Positions 53,218 through 62,028 of a stretch of DNA of 64,000 nucleotides are shown in pieces. The position numbers and the translations under genes are program-made. How positions within the stretch are numbered: the first letter of the stretch is position 1; every line of letters starts with the position of its first letter. The stretch comes from DTJG01 sp964532995 (GTDB taxonomy: Bacteria > Ratteibacteria > UBA8468 > B48-G9 > DTJG01), in the NCBI GenBank assembly GCA_964532995.1, contig CAZHJN010000002.1, positions 1 through 64,000 on the forward strand. The letters run 5' to 3'. Below the pieces are notes generated by a model that was not told the origin of the DNA, ran no database searches, and was given only the letters and a program-made list of their open reading frames with translations.

Positions 53218-54996
53218 TTATTGCTTTTTTTCCGCTTTAACCTTATTACCTGGAAGTATGTCCCTGAATTCAGGGACAGTTTTTAACAAATACTTAACGT
53301 ATTCATGCTCAGGGTTTACGGCAGCTGCTTTTTTAAGATACTCTCTGGCTCCATTGATATCCTGTTCATGATAAAACTTGATAGTAAAAAGTCCCAATAT
53401 TACATCTATATCATAAGGATTAAACCAGAGAGCTTTTTCGTAAAATTGTCTGGCTTTTTCAAAATTCTGCAGTTGCATATACAGCGTTGCCAGATTTGCA
53501 TCTGTCTTGGCAAAATGGGGGAAAATTACATTGTTAATTTTCAGATAGATTTCCTCTGCTTTTTTCAGATCCCCAATCTGCCCGCAGGCAAATGCCATTT
53601 TGTAAAGAGCAACCGCATTATTGGGATTTATTTTACACACTTTTTTATAATTTTCAATAGCTGTGGCAAAATCATTTGCCTCTCTTGCGGCTATACCTTT
53701 TTTCAGATAAACCTCAGGAATAAGCCTGTAGTATATTTTCCAGCCTGCAAGTATAATCATTGCAACCAAAAAAAACATTGATATTATTTTTTTCAGTGAG
53801 CCCATAATTAGTATAGGGTTTTCTTCTTTATTCCAGCTGAAGCATAATCCGAGAAGAAACCAGAAATACATTGCGGTGGAGGTGTTGGTGAGATTGGTGG
53901 AAAGTATATTATCAACCAGAACAGCAATGATTCCTGGAAATGCAAAAAGGAAGATTTCAAATGACTGATTTGTGTGTTTTTTTATTCCATTGTGCATTGC
54001 GAGAATGAAAAGTGCTCCAAAAAGAATAAGTGCGATGATTCCATTTTCTGCCCATATTTCAAGATACTGACAGTGAGGATGATTTGTTATGGGGGTAGCC
54101 TGGGGTCTCAAAAAATACTCTCTGAAACGAAAATAAGGATAATGAAATATGAAGTTTCCTGTTCCCCATCCTGTTACAATTCTTTCTTTTATCATATTCC
54201 ACGTGCCCTTCCAGATGTAAAACCTGATATCCTGTACAAACTGGGTCTGTATTCTATCCCACATAATAATTGTACCAACTATTATTACAAAAAAACCCGC
54301 ATATTTAAGCCAGCTGATTCTATGGTTTTTTAAGAGCAAAAAGGATACAAAGGAAGATGCTGCTGCGAAAGCAAAAAGTGATGCCCTTGATTTTGTGATA
54401 ACAAGCGCTGCAAATGTTATTATAAAATAAACAGCGCCGATCACAGTGAGTTTTTTGCGCAGAAAGTACAGGCTTAAAAATATCGGCATTAAAAGATGAC
54501 CTGCAAAAAAGTTGGGGTTACCGAATGTGGAAATTGGATAACGTGTCACAGGATACTGAAAAAACGCTATTATTGAGGCTATAATCATTGCTGAAGCCCA
54601 GATAAAAGCATCTTTGTTTTCCCATTTCCAGAGCATTCCTGTAAGAAATAAAAGATAATAAAGCAAATAATTTTCAAGTGCCTGCGCTGCGCCGTATTTT
54701 ACAGGAGCATAAAAGCAGCCAGCAAGTATATATAGAAAGAACAAAGTTCCTGCTATAAAACCTGCTGGATGTAGAGATATCTCCTTTCTTCTTATATATA
54801 AAGCAATGGCAAAAATTGCGACAGACAGAGCGCCCAGAACATCTTTTATGACTGTATAATCATAGGCGGGTTTGAAATTAAGCAGTGGAGCAATTCCCAG
54901 AAAAACTATTGAAAAAACAATGGCGAGTATATCAATTGTCTTTTCTTCCTTTCCCATTTTAATACCTTCTGCTGCCGATAATTTTTTTTTCGACAT
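53218..54996 (-). CDS. O-antigen ligase/polymerase family protein with TPR tail
   Basis: A 592-residue membrane protein. Residues about 20-420 contain roughly 10-12 transmembrane helices with a Wzy_C/O-antigen ligase region (WGTGNFIFHYPYFRFREYF and TNHPHCQYLEIWAENGIIAL). The C-terminal 170 residues are TPR repeats (AIENYKKVCKINPNNAVALYK and KARQFYEKALWFNPYDIDV). This domain pair ligates or polymerises glycan on undecaprenyl phosphate and binds partners. ATG 54996 is used; an internal ATG at 54957 has AAGGTATTAAA before it and could be the true start. Sits first in reading order after the sugar transferase, at the end of the second polysaccharide cluster. Confidence 0.85.
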   Translation of the reverse strand: MSKKKLSAAEGIKMGKEEKTIDILAIVFSIVFLGIAPLLNFKPAYDYTVIKDVLGALSVAIFAIALYIRRKEISLHPAGFIAGTLFFLYILAGCFYAPVKYGAAQALENYLLYYLLFLTGMLWKWENKDAFIWASAMIIASIIAFFQYPVTRYPISTFGNPNFFAGHLLMPIFLSLYFLRKKLTVIGAVYFIITFAALVITKSRASLFAFAAASSFVSFLLLKNHRISWLKYAGFFVIIVGTIIMWDRIQTQFVQDIRFYIWKGTWNMIKERIVTGWGTGNFIFHYPYFRFREYFLRPQATPITNHPHCQYLEIWAENGIIALILFGALFILAMHNGIKKHTNQSFEIFLFAFPGIIAVLVDNILSTNLTNTSTAMYFWFLLGLCFSWNKEENPILIMGSLKKIISMFFLVAMIILAGWKIYYRLIPEVYLKKGIAAREANDFATAIENYKKVCKINPNNAVALYKMAFACGQIGDLKKAEEIYLKINNVIFPHFAKTDANLATLYMQLQNFEKARQFYEKALWFNPYDIDVILGLFTIKFYHEQDINGAREYLKKAAAVNPEHEYVKYLLKTVPEFRDILPGNKVKAEKKQ

Positions 54997-55000
54997 TGCG

Positions 55001-56296
55001 TCAACCGCCTTTATTTTTTGTAAAGAAAAGAAACATGGTGAAAATTATTATAGCAAAATCAAGCCAGATACTCCAGTTTTCTGCATAATAGAGGTCATAA
55101 CTGAACCTCTCTTCTGGTTCAATCTGACCTCCCCTTAATCCATGTATTTGGGCCCATCCCGTCATGCCCGGCATAATTTTCGATCTTTCATAAAAGCCCG
55201 GTATTGAAAAAAACAATGTGTCATTTATTGAAATCGGTCTTGGTCCCACAAGACTCATATCTCCTTTAAGAACATTAAGAAGTTGTGGTAATTCGTCGAT
55301 GTTGAACCTTCGTAAAAACTTACCGAATCCTGTGATTCTTGGGTCCTGTTTAATTGTGTATGGAAGGATTGTTTCCGCACCATGGACCATTGTTCTGAAC
55401 TTCAGAATTTTGAATTTTTTCCCTCTGAAACCAATTCTTTTCTGAACAAATACCGCAGGACCTCTGGAATCTAACTTTATTGCTATTGAGACCAGAAAAA
55501 GAAAAGGCATCAAAGCAGCTAATGATATCATGGAAATAAAGATATCTGAAAATCTTTTAATTATTCTATTATGCCAGAATTCGAGCGGGAAAATATGCTT
55601 TGTTATGACAGGTATACCATCTATCTCCTCCACCCTGCCCCCGCTCAGAAATATCTGAGAAGTTTTTGGATATATAAAGTAAGGAATACTGAATTTATTG
55701 CAGATTTGTTCAATTTGTTGAATTTTTCCAAGATTCTCAAGGCATATTATTGCGCACACATTTTTTTCACCGTGGATTTCATCAGAGTTGATAAACTGAT
55801 CTGGTGTGATAATCCTGATGAAGCGTGCTCCATGAAGTCTCAGCCTTTTTGAAACGAATAAAAAATCTTCTTTGTTGCCGATCAGAAAAAATTTGGTTTC
55901 AGATCTTGCAAGAATTGAACTTATAAGAAGATGAATTAAAGATAGAACCATAAAACTGATTATTGCGCCGAGACTTACAGCAATTCTGGAATACGAAAAA
56001 CCTCTGTACAAAAATGTAACCGCGCTTATTATAATGTATGAGTAGAAACTGCTCTGAATTATTCTGCTCAATTCAAAACACGGATTGATGAAGGTTTGAT
56101 CTTTATAGGTTCTGTTTATATTTAACAGGGTTATCCAGACAATAGCTGCAAAAATTGAAAGCTGTATATATGGTATTAATGGTGGAATACCTTTGTAAGG
56201 GAAAATCTGCAATGAGAATCTGATTATATACCCGAATAGCATTCCGTATATTATGGCTATAAAATCAACAATAATAAGTAATTTCCTATTTTTCAT
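55001..56296 (-). CDS. Initiating sugar-phosphate transferase (WbaP/polyisoprenyl-phosphate hexose-1-P transferase family)
   Basis: A 431-residue polytopic protein. Four or five N-terminal transmembrane helices, a short central domain, then the bacterial sugar transferase domain: ISMISLAALMPFLFLVSIAI-type reentrant helix, RGPAVFVQKRIGFRGKKFKI and LKFRTMVHGAE, with RRFNIDELPQLLNVL and GDMSLVGPRP as catalytic DE and product-site motifs. It loads the first sugar phosphate onto undecaprenyl phosphate to start capsule/O-antigen repeats. It begins 5 bases before the following O-ligase and overlaps the upstream glycosyltransferase by 11 bases. Confidence 0.92.
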   Translation of the reverse strand: MKNRKLLIIVDFIAIIYGMLFGYIIRFSLQIFPYKGIPPLIPYIQLSIFAAIVWITLLNINRTYKDQTFINPCFELSRIIQSSFYSYIIISAVTFLYRGFSYSRIAVSLGAIISFMVLSLIHLLISSILARSETKFFLIGNKEDFLFVSKRLRLHGARFIRIITPDQFINSDEIHGEKNVCAIICLENLGKIQQIEQICNKFSIPYFIYPKTSQIFLSGGRVEEIDGIPVITKHIFPLEFWHNRIIKRFSDIFISMISLAALMPFLFLVSIAIKLDSRGPAVFVQKRIGFRGKKFKILKFRTMVHGAETILPYTIKQDPRITGFGKFLRRFNIDELPQLLNVLKGDMSLVGPRPISINDTLFFSIPGFYERSKIMPGMTGWAQIHGLRGGQIEPEERFSYDLYYAENWSIWLDFAIIIFTMFLFFTKNKGG

Positions 56297-57386
56297 TTTT
56301 TAACCTAAAGAACAAATTTTCGTATTTTCCCCCGATTTCTTCCCATCTGTAGAGTTTCTCTGCTCTTTCGCGTGCCATATTCCCCAGAACAAGAAATTTT
56401 TCAGGATTTTCTACAACCTGCTTCATCAGATCAGACAGTGAACCTTTTTCTCTGGTGAAATAAAGACCGCAGCTTCCGAGAACCTCCCGATTAAATGGAA
56501 CGTCGAGAGCAAGAATCACTGCTCCAGAACCCATGGCAGAAAGAAGGGCAGGATTTGTTCCGCCGACTTCATTTCCATGAATATAGGCAAGAGAATGAGC
56601 CTGTAATTCAGTATATGTTTGTTTTTCATATACCCTACCGATAAATTTTACCCGACCTGTGGCTATTGATTTCAGCATTTTTACATAACATGATTTACTC
56701 TGAATATCTCCTGCGATTACAAGTGGAATATCTAAATTTGCTCTGTTGAATTCCTGTATCATTAAATCCTGGTTATTCTCCGGTTCAAGTCGGCTACCTG
56801 TAAAAAAATATCTTTTACTTTCCAGGCCGAACTTACTTATATTTTCGGCTTTTTCTGAGTTGATAATATCGGCGCCGTATGGTATGTAGACGGGTTTTAC
56901 GTGGAAACGCGATTGATAATATTCGGCAATTTTCAATGAATCCGCCACCACGCAATCAGAGACAATGGTTGAAAGAAATGAAGCAAATCTGAAATATGTT
57001 TTTCCAGCAAATCCCCATTTTTTTCTTTTCCATTCCAGACCATCCACATTTATGACTATCTTTTTCCCGAAAATTTTTGCAATAATTGCTGCCGGACTGT
57101 TTGCAGCATTGAATATCAGAACTATATCAGGATTCCACATCAAAACCTTAATAATGCTGAAAAATGAATGTGAAAGGGTTTCTGTATTTTTCCCTCTGAT
57201 ACAGAAAGGATAGCAGGTTTCAATATTATCGCATAATACCGGTTTATCCGGATAGAGGTATTTTCTGCAGGTAACAAGAATTCTGTGTCCGTTTCCTGCG
57301 AGATATTCAGCAATTCTTTCAGCACAGGTTTCAAACCCTCCGTATCTTGCCGGGATTCCCCTTGTACCGATTATTGCGATTTTCAT
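56286..57386 (-). CDS. DUF1972/rhamnosyltransferase-type glycosyltransferase
   Basis: A 366-residue GT-B enzyme with the DUF1972 N-terminal domain: IAIIGTRGIPARYGGFETCAERI is diagnostic (seen in rhamnosyltransferases WsaF/RgpB relatives). The C-terminal GT1 domain includes PYGADIINSEKAE, RYFFTGSRLEPENNQD, VKFIGRVYEKQTYTELQ and HGNEVGGTNPALLSAMGSGA. It extends the lipid-linked glycan. The next gene starts about 8 bases on. Confidence 0.9.
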   Translation of the reverse strand: MKIAIIGTRGIPARYGGFETCAERIAEYLAGNGHRILVTCRKYLYPDKPVLCDNIETCYPFCIRGKNTETLSHSFFSIIKVLMWNPDIVLIFNAANSPAAIIAKIFGKKIVINVDGLEWKRKKWGFAGKTYFRFASFLSTIVSDCVVADSLKIAEYYQSRFHVKPVYIPYGADIINSEKAENISKFGLESKRYFFTGSRLEPENNQDLMIQEFNRANLDIPLVIAGDIQSKSCYVKMLKSIATGRVKFIGRVYEKQTYTELQAHSLAYIHGNEVGGTNPALLSAMGSGAVILALDVPFNREVLGSCGLYFTREKGSLSDLMKQVVENPEKFLVLGNMARERAEKLYRWEEIGGKYENLFFRLKNEK

Positions 57387-57393
57387 TTTTTAA

Positions 57394-58521
57394 TTATATC
57401 AGAGACAATGTATTTCTGTATACATCAATGGTTTTAATCGCACATTCCTTCCATGTAAATTTTTTTGCCTGTTTAAAACCTTTTATTCTGAGCTGGTTCT
57501 GAAGTTCTCTGTCATCATACAATTTTCTTATGGCATTTGCTATCTCTTCGTTATCTTTTGGATTGACCATAATTGCAGCATTTTCTGCTATTTCAGGAAG
57601 TGATGAAGTACTGGAAGTAATAACAGGGCAACCGCATGCCATCGCTTCAAGAGGTGGAAATCCGAAGCCCTCATAGAATGATACATATATAAACATTTTT
57701 GCACCGCTGTAAAGAGATACCAGTTGATGTTGAGTAAGATAACCGGTGATTACAACTTTATCCCTGAAAACAGAATTTCTTATTTCTGAGAAAATTTCAT
57801 CATAAAGCCATAATTTTTTCCCAACAATGACAAGTTTACATGGGAAATCTTTTTTTTCTTTTAGTATCTTAAAAAAGGCTTTAATCAGACCTTTCAGGTT
57901 TTTTCTCGGTTGTAGATTTGAAACAGTCAGTATATAGGGGGCAGAAATTCCATATTTTTTCAGAGTATCTTGAATTTCTTTTTCAGTTGCTGGCTTGAAT
58001 TCATCTGAAATTCCATTGTAAACAGTGCAGATTTTTTTTTCTGAATTTTTATACATTCTTGTGATTTCATTTCTGGAAAATTCAGAAACAGTTATAATTC
58101 TTCTTGCTTTTTTTATTGAATATCGCATGAAAAACTTCATTTTCAATCGTTCCAGTTTTGGGAAAAATTCAGGATGTGTCAGATATGAGACATCGTGAAG
58201 TGTTATTATTGAAGGAATATCTGTAAAAAAAGGAATGTGATACTGTGTATGGAGAAGGTCAATTCCTGAATACTTTATTTTTGCAGGCAGGTCGAATAAT
58301 AATCTTTTTGCAGGATTTACTGAAATAAATTCAAATTCAAAAGAGGGATTTTCCTTTAAAAAATCAGGAACCCGTGCTTTATTGTTCAGAAAAACCACAA
58401 ATTTAAAATCCTTTGTGTTTATATCTGAAATACCTTTCAGAAGACCCTCCGCGTACCTTTCATTTCCACCCTGCTGCAGTCCTAATGCATGAGCTTCAAT
58501 TCCCACCTTTTGAATTTTCAT
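57394..58521 (-). CDS. Glycosyltransferase family 4
   Basis: A 375-residue GT4 enzyme, mannosyltransferase-like. KIQKVGIEAHALGLQQGGNE and IDLLHTQYHIPFFTDIPSII mark the acceptor domain; VYNGISDEF, ILTVSNLQPRKNLKGLIKAF, LYSGAKMFIYVSFYEGFGFP and PPLEAMACGCPVITSSTSSL give the donor domain including the E-x7-E catalytic region. Overlaps the following upstream gene's end by 26 bases. Donor sugar unknown. Confidence 0.93.
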   Translation of the reverse strand: MKIQKVGIEAHALGLQQGGNERYAEGLLKGISDINTKDFKFVVFLNNKARVPDFLKENPSFEFEFISVNPAKRLLFDLPAKIKYSGIDLLHTQYHIPFFTDIPSIITLHDVSYLTHPEFFPKLERLKMKFFMRYSIKKARRIITVSEFSRNEITRMYKNSEKKICTVYNGISDEFKPATEKEIQDTLKKYGISAPYILTVSNLQPRKNLKGLIKAFFKILKEKKDFPCKLVIVGKKLWLYDEIFSEIRNSVFRDKVVITGYLTQHQLVSLYSGAKMFIYVSFYEGFGFPPLEAMACGCPVITSSTSSLPEIAENAAIMVNPKDNEEIANAIRKLYDDRELQNQLRIKGFKQAKKFTWKECAIKTIDVYRNTLSLI

Positions 58522-59827
58522 TGTTTCTTCTTTTTTTCAGTATATGCTGATAAAACTCAAGATATTTAAGTGCCGTATCTTTGATATCAAAATTCTGCCT
58601 GGCATATAACGAAGCTTCAAGAGAAATTTTTTTATTAAGCTGGGCGTCATCAAATAGCCTTTTTATGGATTCTGTCATTTTTTCGGGACAATTAACCGGG
58701 ATTAAAAAACCTGTTTTTCCATCAATAATCTGTTCTTTAATGCCGCCATTTGAAAAAGCCACGACAGGTGTGCCGCAGGCCATTGCTTCTGAAACAGTTA
58801 GCCCCCATGTTTCATTTTCTGCAGCGCTTGCAAAAACATCAGCACTTCTATAGTATTCTGCCACCAGATTCTCGTCATCTTTAAAGGGTATGAATCTTAT
58901 TTCGAGATTTCTGTAAAATTCCTTTTTACCTTTATCACCAAGACACAGCATTATTACTCTTTTCCCAGTTGATTTATTTCCAAGTAAAACTGCAATTTTT
59001 TTCAGCATACGGAAATTTTTATATCTGTTTGTTTTCAATTCTTTTCCGGATACTAGCAATATGTTGACCTGCTCAGGCAGACCCAGTTTTCTTCTTGCTT
59101 CGATTTTGTTTCCGGGCTTGAAAATTGAAAGGTCAACACCATTATGAATTATTTTCAATTCCCTTGCTACTTTTCCGATATATGAATTATTAACCATATT
59201 CATTGCCCACAAAGATGGCGTGGATATGTATGGTTTGGCTGCTGTAAGACATTCAATTTTTTCCTTAAGGTTTTTAAATATTCCGTTTTTTACCGGGAAC
59301 AATGGAAACCAAGCCTGTATGCAGTTATTACATCCTGATTTCCATCCAGTACATTCGCCGGGCTGCACACATTTACCTGTTAATAACCACAGGTCATGTA
59401 ATGTGATTAAAACAGGAAAAAACCGAGCAGCTGAACATATCAGCTGTGGTCCGATGCCTCGTACATTATGAAAATGAACTATTTCAGGAGAAAAGCCGAC
59501 TTCATCAAGCAGATTCTTGAAATCAATATGACCTGGTTTTTCTCTACCGGTAAAAATTTTTCTGATACTGCCTGGCTCTTCAAGTTGTCTCAAAAGTTTT
59601 TTAAGGAAACCTTTACCTGAATAAGATTGGTAGATTTTGTTTATAAACTTAATTATGGATGGTTTTGCGGGATGAGGAATTTCAACAACAAATTTATATT
59701 CAGAAAATTTGTGCGATACCACCAAACACGCATTATGCCCCATTTTGTTATAGATGGATACAAGCTGGCAGGCGATTTTTTCTGCTCCGCCGTATATATC
59801 GTAGGGGTTGATAAGAATAATGTTCAT
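58496..59827 (-). CDS. Glycosyltransferase family 4
   Basis: A 443-residue GT4. NPYDIYGGAEKIACQLVSIY opens; the middle has CVQPGECTGWKSGCNNCIQAW, a Cys-rich loop typical of a glycosyltransferase subgroup that includes WcaC-like enzymes; EKPGH-like and LHDLWLLTGKC follow; the donor domain has VSEAMACGTPVVAFSNGGI with the E-x-x-A-x-G-x-P motif. It heads the second polysaccharide cluster and has its own promoter at 59860-59889. Confidence 0.93.
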   Translation of the reverse strand: MNIILINPYDIYGGAEKIACQLVSIYNKMGHNACLVVSHKFSEYKFVVEIPHPAKPSIIKFINKIYQSYSGKGFLKKLLRQLEEPGSIRKIFTGREKPGHIDFKNLLDEVGFSPEIVHFHNVRGIGPQLICSAARFFPVLITLHDLWLLTGKCVQPGECTGWKSGCNNCIQAWFPLFPVKNGIFKNLKEKIECLTAAKPYISTPSLWAMNMVNNSYIGKVARELKIIHNGVDLSIFKPGNKIEARRKLGLPEQVNILLVSGKELKTNRYKNFRMLKKIAVLLGNKSTGKRVIMLCLGDKGKKEFYRNLEIRFIPFKDDENLVAEYYRSADVFASAAENETWGLTVSEAMACGTPVVAFSNGGIKEQIIDGKTGFLIPVNCPEKMTESIKRLFDDAQLNKKISLEASLYARQNFDIKDTALKYLEFYQHILKKRRNNENSKGGN

Positions 59828-59859
59828 CAGTGGCGCTGGTTTTAGAAACTCACTATTTT

Positions 59860-59889
59860 ATTATAACCAATTTGATGCAGATATGTAAA
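59860..59889 (-). promoter_or_regulatory. Promoter of the second glycan cluster
   Basis: On the minus strand TTTACA (59889-59884) and perfect TATAAT (59865-59860) are separated by 18 bases, 33 bases before the glycosyltransferase ATG at 59827. It stands back to back with the tRNA promoter. Confidence 0.55.
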
Positions 59890-59896
59890 ATTCAGA

Positions 59897-59925
59897 TTTA
59901 CTAAAAACAATTTGCGGGTTATAAT
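59897..59925 (+). promoter_or_regulatory. Promoter of tRNA-Ala
   Basis: TTTACT (59897-59902) and TATAAT (59920-59925) with a 17-base spacer, ending 12 bases before the first tRNA base, the spacing expected for a stable-RNA promoter. Confidence 0.65.
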
Positions 59926-59936
59926 AATTTTATATC

Positions 59937-60008
59937 GGGGGTATAGCTCAATGGGAGAGCGTCCGCCTTGCACGCGGAAGGTTGTCGGTTCGACTCCGAT
60001 TACCTCCA
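59937..60008 (+). tRNA. tRNA-Ala (anticodon TGC)
   Basis: A 72-base cloverleaf was built by hand: acceptor stem GGGGGTA/TACCTCC, D-stem GCTC/GAGC, anticodon stem TCCGC/GCGGA with loop CTTGCAC, T-stem GTCGG/CCGAT with loop TTCGACT, discriminator A. The anticodon is TGC (Ala). Bases 3 and 70 form the G:U pair that AlaRS uses as identity element. No CCA is encoded, so CCA must be added by the cca gene product in this window. No terminator was seen before the gene at 60038. Confidence 0.97.
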
Positions 60009-60037
60009 CTTATTATCTCAAAAAGGGATTTTTTACC

Positions 60038-61360
60038 ATGGATATCTCCAGAAAGACTTCCAGAGCGCTTGAAGAAATAATGACGACTGAGGAAATAGAA
60101 AAGCTTTTTGTTCCCAGATTGATGGAGAACACTTCAAATTTTATTGATATAACAAAACATTTTCTTGAAAATAGAAGTGCCTGTAATAAGGAATTTTTTG
60201 TAACATTTACAAAGGAAAGTGATAGGGTCGAGAGTTTTCTTGATGATCATGGAGCCGGCAATAATAAAAAATTTTTTTATCTGAGAGAACTGGTGGCTGC
60301 AATCAGGTGGTTTACTCAGGCAATTTTCCAGAACCTTCATATCCTTTCTCGATACGAATTTTATTCGCTCAATCTTTCACCTGATAAGGAAAAGGAATTT
60401 TTGGATAATCTTGAGAAAAATTTGAATTTTTTGAATGAAACCCTTATGATTTTTAGCCGTGAAATAATATCTGAGTTTGAAATCCTGGGGATCTATCCCA
60501 GGAAGGATACAGAACATACAGGTTATGTCAATTTTGAGGTTCCTTATAGAAAAATGCTTCCTTCTGACCTTGAACAGCAGGATGATATTGGTGATAGAGA
60601 TCGACTCATAAATTTTCTTTTGAAATTTCTTGATATGGGTCAGGATCTTGAAATGTTTTCAAATGACCGAGATATGAAAGAAAATATTACAGAAGAAACT
60701 CTTGAAAATTTCAGATCAGGTTATCACAGACTGCAGTCCACCTATGATACCTACATTGGAAATACCAGTATAGCAAGAGAATTGCCTTCGCTGGTATCAT
60801 TAAGAGGACATATTTCTGTTAATCTTCATTTGCTTGAAATGGCTCGTTCTCTTATTCACTTCTATGAAAGGCACACTGAACGGTTTTCAAGGCTTTCTGA
60901 AAACAGACCCGGCTTGAGAGAAATTCGTTTCAATGAGATAAAAAAATGTATAGAGTTGTTTGTTCTACCATTTGTGTTTTCCTTTGCAAAATCCGGTAAG
61001 ATTCTCGGTGAACAGATATTTAAGTTTCTCGGGACAGATCCTGATGAATATGTTCTTGAAACGATATCCCTTGTTATTTCTCCATACAGGATTGAGGATT
61101 TTCATCTGAGACCTGTAATGCCAGTAACCCAGATAGCTGCGAAATACTCAACAAACATAGATCTGTATTTCAATAGAAAGAGATATGATTTAAAAAGCCC
61201 ACTTGAAATGGCAATGGCTATCCCTGATATTCGTGAAAAACTTGCCACAGAGAGCGCGCGTATTATTGTAAGGGGTCCGAGAAAAGCCACAAGAGAAATT
61301 TTTGAATTTTTCAGCCAGTGCTGTGGAGCGATTCCTGAACAGCAGTTGATCAATAAATAA
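60038..61360 (+). CDS. Large helical protein with C-terminal HPr-like phosphocarrier domain
   Basis: A 440-residue protein. Residues 1 to about 340 are mostly helical and charged and match no family I know. The last ~85 residues read as HPr: FHLRPVMPVTQIAAKYSTNI holds the HxRP phosphorylation motif (H356, R358), FNRKRYDLKSPLEMAMAI has a serine at the place of HPr Ser46 (S387), and RIIVRGPRKATREIFEFF is the last beta-alpha unit. It probably accepts or passes phosphate, or is a regulatory partner of an HPr kinase; no other PTS gene is here. ATG 60038 was chosen because upstream frame runs through the tRNA. It sits 29 bases after tRNA-Ala and may share its transcript. Confidence 0.65.
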   Translation: MDISRKTSRALEEIMTTEEIEKLFVPRLMENTSNFIDITKHFLENRSACNKEFFVTFTKESDRVESFLDDHGAGNNKKFFYLRELVAAIRWFTQAIFQNLHILSRYEFYSLNLSPDKEKEFLDNLEKNLNFLNETLMIFSREIISEFEILGIYPRKDTEHTGYVNFEVPYRKMLPSDLEQQDDIGDRDRLINFLLKFLDMGQDLEMFSNDRDMKENITEETLENFRSGYHRLQSTYDTYIGNTSIARELPSLVSLRGHISVNLHLLEMARSLIHFYERHTERFSRLSENRPGLREIRFNEIKKCIELFVLPFVFSFAKSGKILGEQIFKFLGTDPDEYVLETISLVISPYRIEDFHLRPVMPVTQIAAKYSTNIDLYFNRKRYDLKSPLEMAMAIPDIREKLATESARIIVRGPRKATREIFEFFSQCCGAIPEQQLINK

Positions 61361-61400
61361 TCCTGAAACATTTTTTTGAATAACATTATTTTTTTATCTA

Positions 61401-61429
61401 TTGACTACTGTATAAATATACAGTATAAT
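61401..61429 (+). promoter_or_regulatory. lexA promoter with E. coli-type SOS (LexA) box
   Basis: TTGACT (61401-61406) and TATAAT (61424-61429) with a 17-base spacer form a strong promoter 17 bases before the lexA ATG. The spacer is filled by a LexA box at 61406-61425, TACTGTATAAATATACAGTA, a near-perfect palindrome (9-base arms, 2-base centre) that differs by one base from the E. coli consensus (CTGT-N8-ACAG). It overlaps both hexamers, so LexA binding would block transcription: autoregulation. The AAAGGG ribosome binding site follows. Confidence 0.9.
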
Positions 61430-61446
61430 TATAAAAAGGGAAAAAA

Positions 61447-62028
61447 ATGAGAGTTTTAACAAAACGTCAGTCAGAGATTTTAAGATTCATCACTGATTTT
61501 ATAAAAAATAATGGATACAGTCCATCTGTGGAAGATATTAGAAGATTTTTTAATTTCAGAAGTCCCAATGCAGTGACAGCTCATCTTCGAAGTTTGATAA
61601 ATAAAGGTTATCTGGATAAAAAGTCAGGTAAAGCTCGTACATTGAATATAAAATCTGGATCTTTTATTTCTGGAATTCCTGTGTTTGGTAAGATTGCTGC
61701 AGGCAAACCTGTTCTTATTGAAAATTTTTCTGAAGATTTTTTATTTTCACCTCATGAAATGAAAGATGTTTTTGCTCTTAAGGTTAAAGGCGATAGTATG
61801 CAGCAGGCATATATTTATGAGGGTGATTATGTGATTGTTAAAAAGAATCTTGAAATTAATAATGGGGATATTGTTGCTGCTGTTGTTGGAGAAGAAGCCA
61901 CGGTGAAATATTTCAGGAAAATAAAAAATAAAGTTTTTCTTGTGCCGGCAAATCCAACTTACAGTACCATTGAAATAAAAGAAAACCTCATACTTGGCAA
62001 AGTAATAGGGGTTTTCAGGAAAATATAA
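61447..62028 (+). CDS. lexA: SOS repressor LexA
   Basis: A 193-residue LexA. N-terminal winged HTH: KRQSEILRFITDFIKNNGYS, then EDIRRFFNFRSPNAVTAHLR. The self-cleavage site is A85-G86 in GKIAAGKP, the catalytic dyad S117 (KGDSMQQ) and K154 (EATVKYF). It represses SOS genes until RecA filaments trigger cleavage. A LexA box lies in its own promoter. The stop codon directly abuts the next gene's ATG (TAAATG). Confidence 0.97.
   Translation: MRVLTKRQSEILRFITDFIKNNGYSPSVEDIRRFFNFRSPNAVTAHLRSLINKGYLDKKSGKARTLNIKSGSFISGIPVFGKIAAGKPVLIENFSEDFLFSPHEMKDVFALKVKGDSMQQAYIYEGDYVIVKKNLEINNGDIVAAVVGEEATVKYFRKIKNKVFLVPANPTYSTIEIKENLILGKVIGVFRKI

Noticed and set aside
59912..60037. Extension of the HPr-fusion protein upstream through the tRNA gene
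   Set aside because: The frame is open by chance; the tRNA cloverleaf is perfect and the ATG at 60038 begins the conserved-looking protein.
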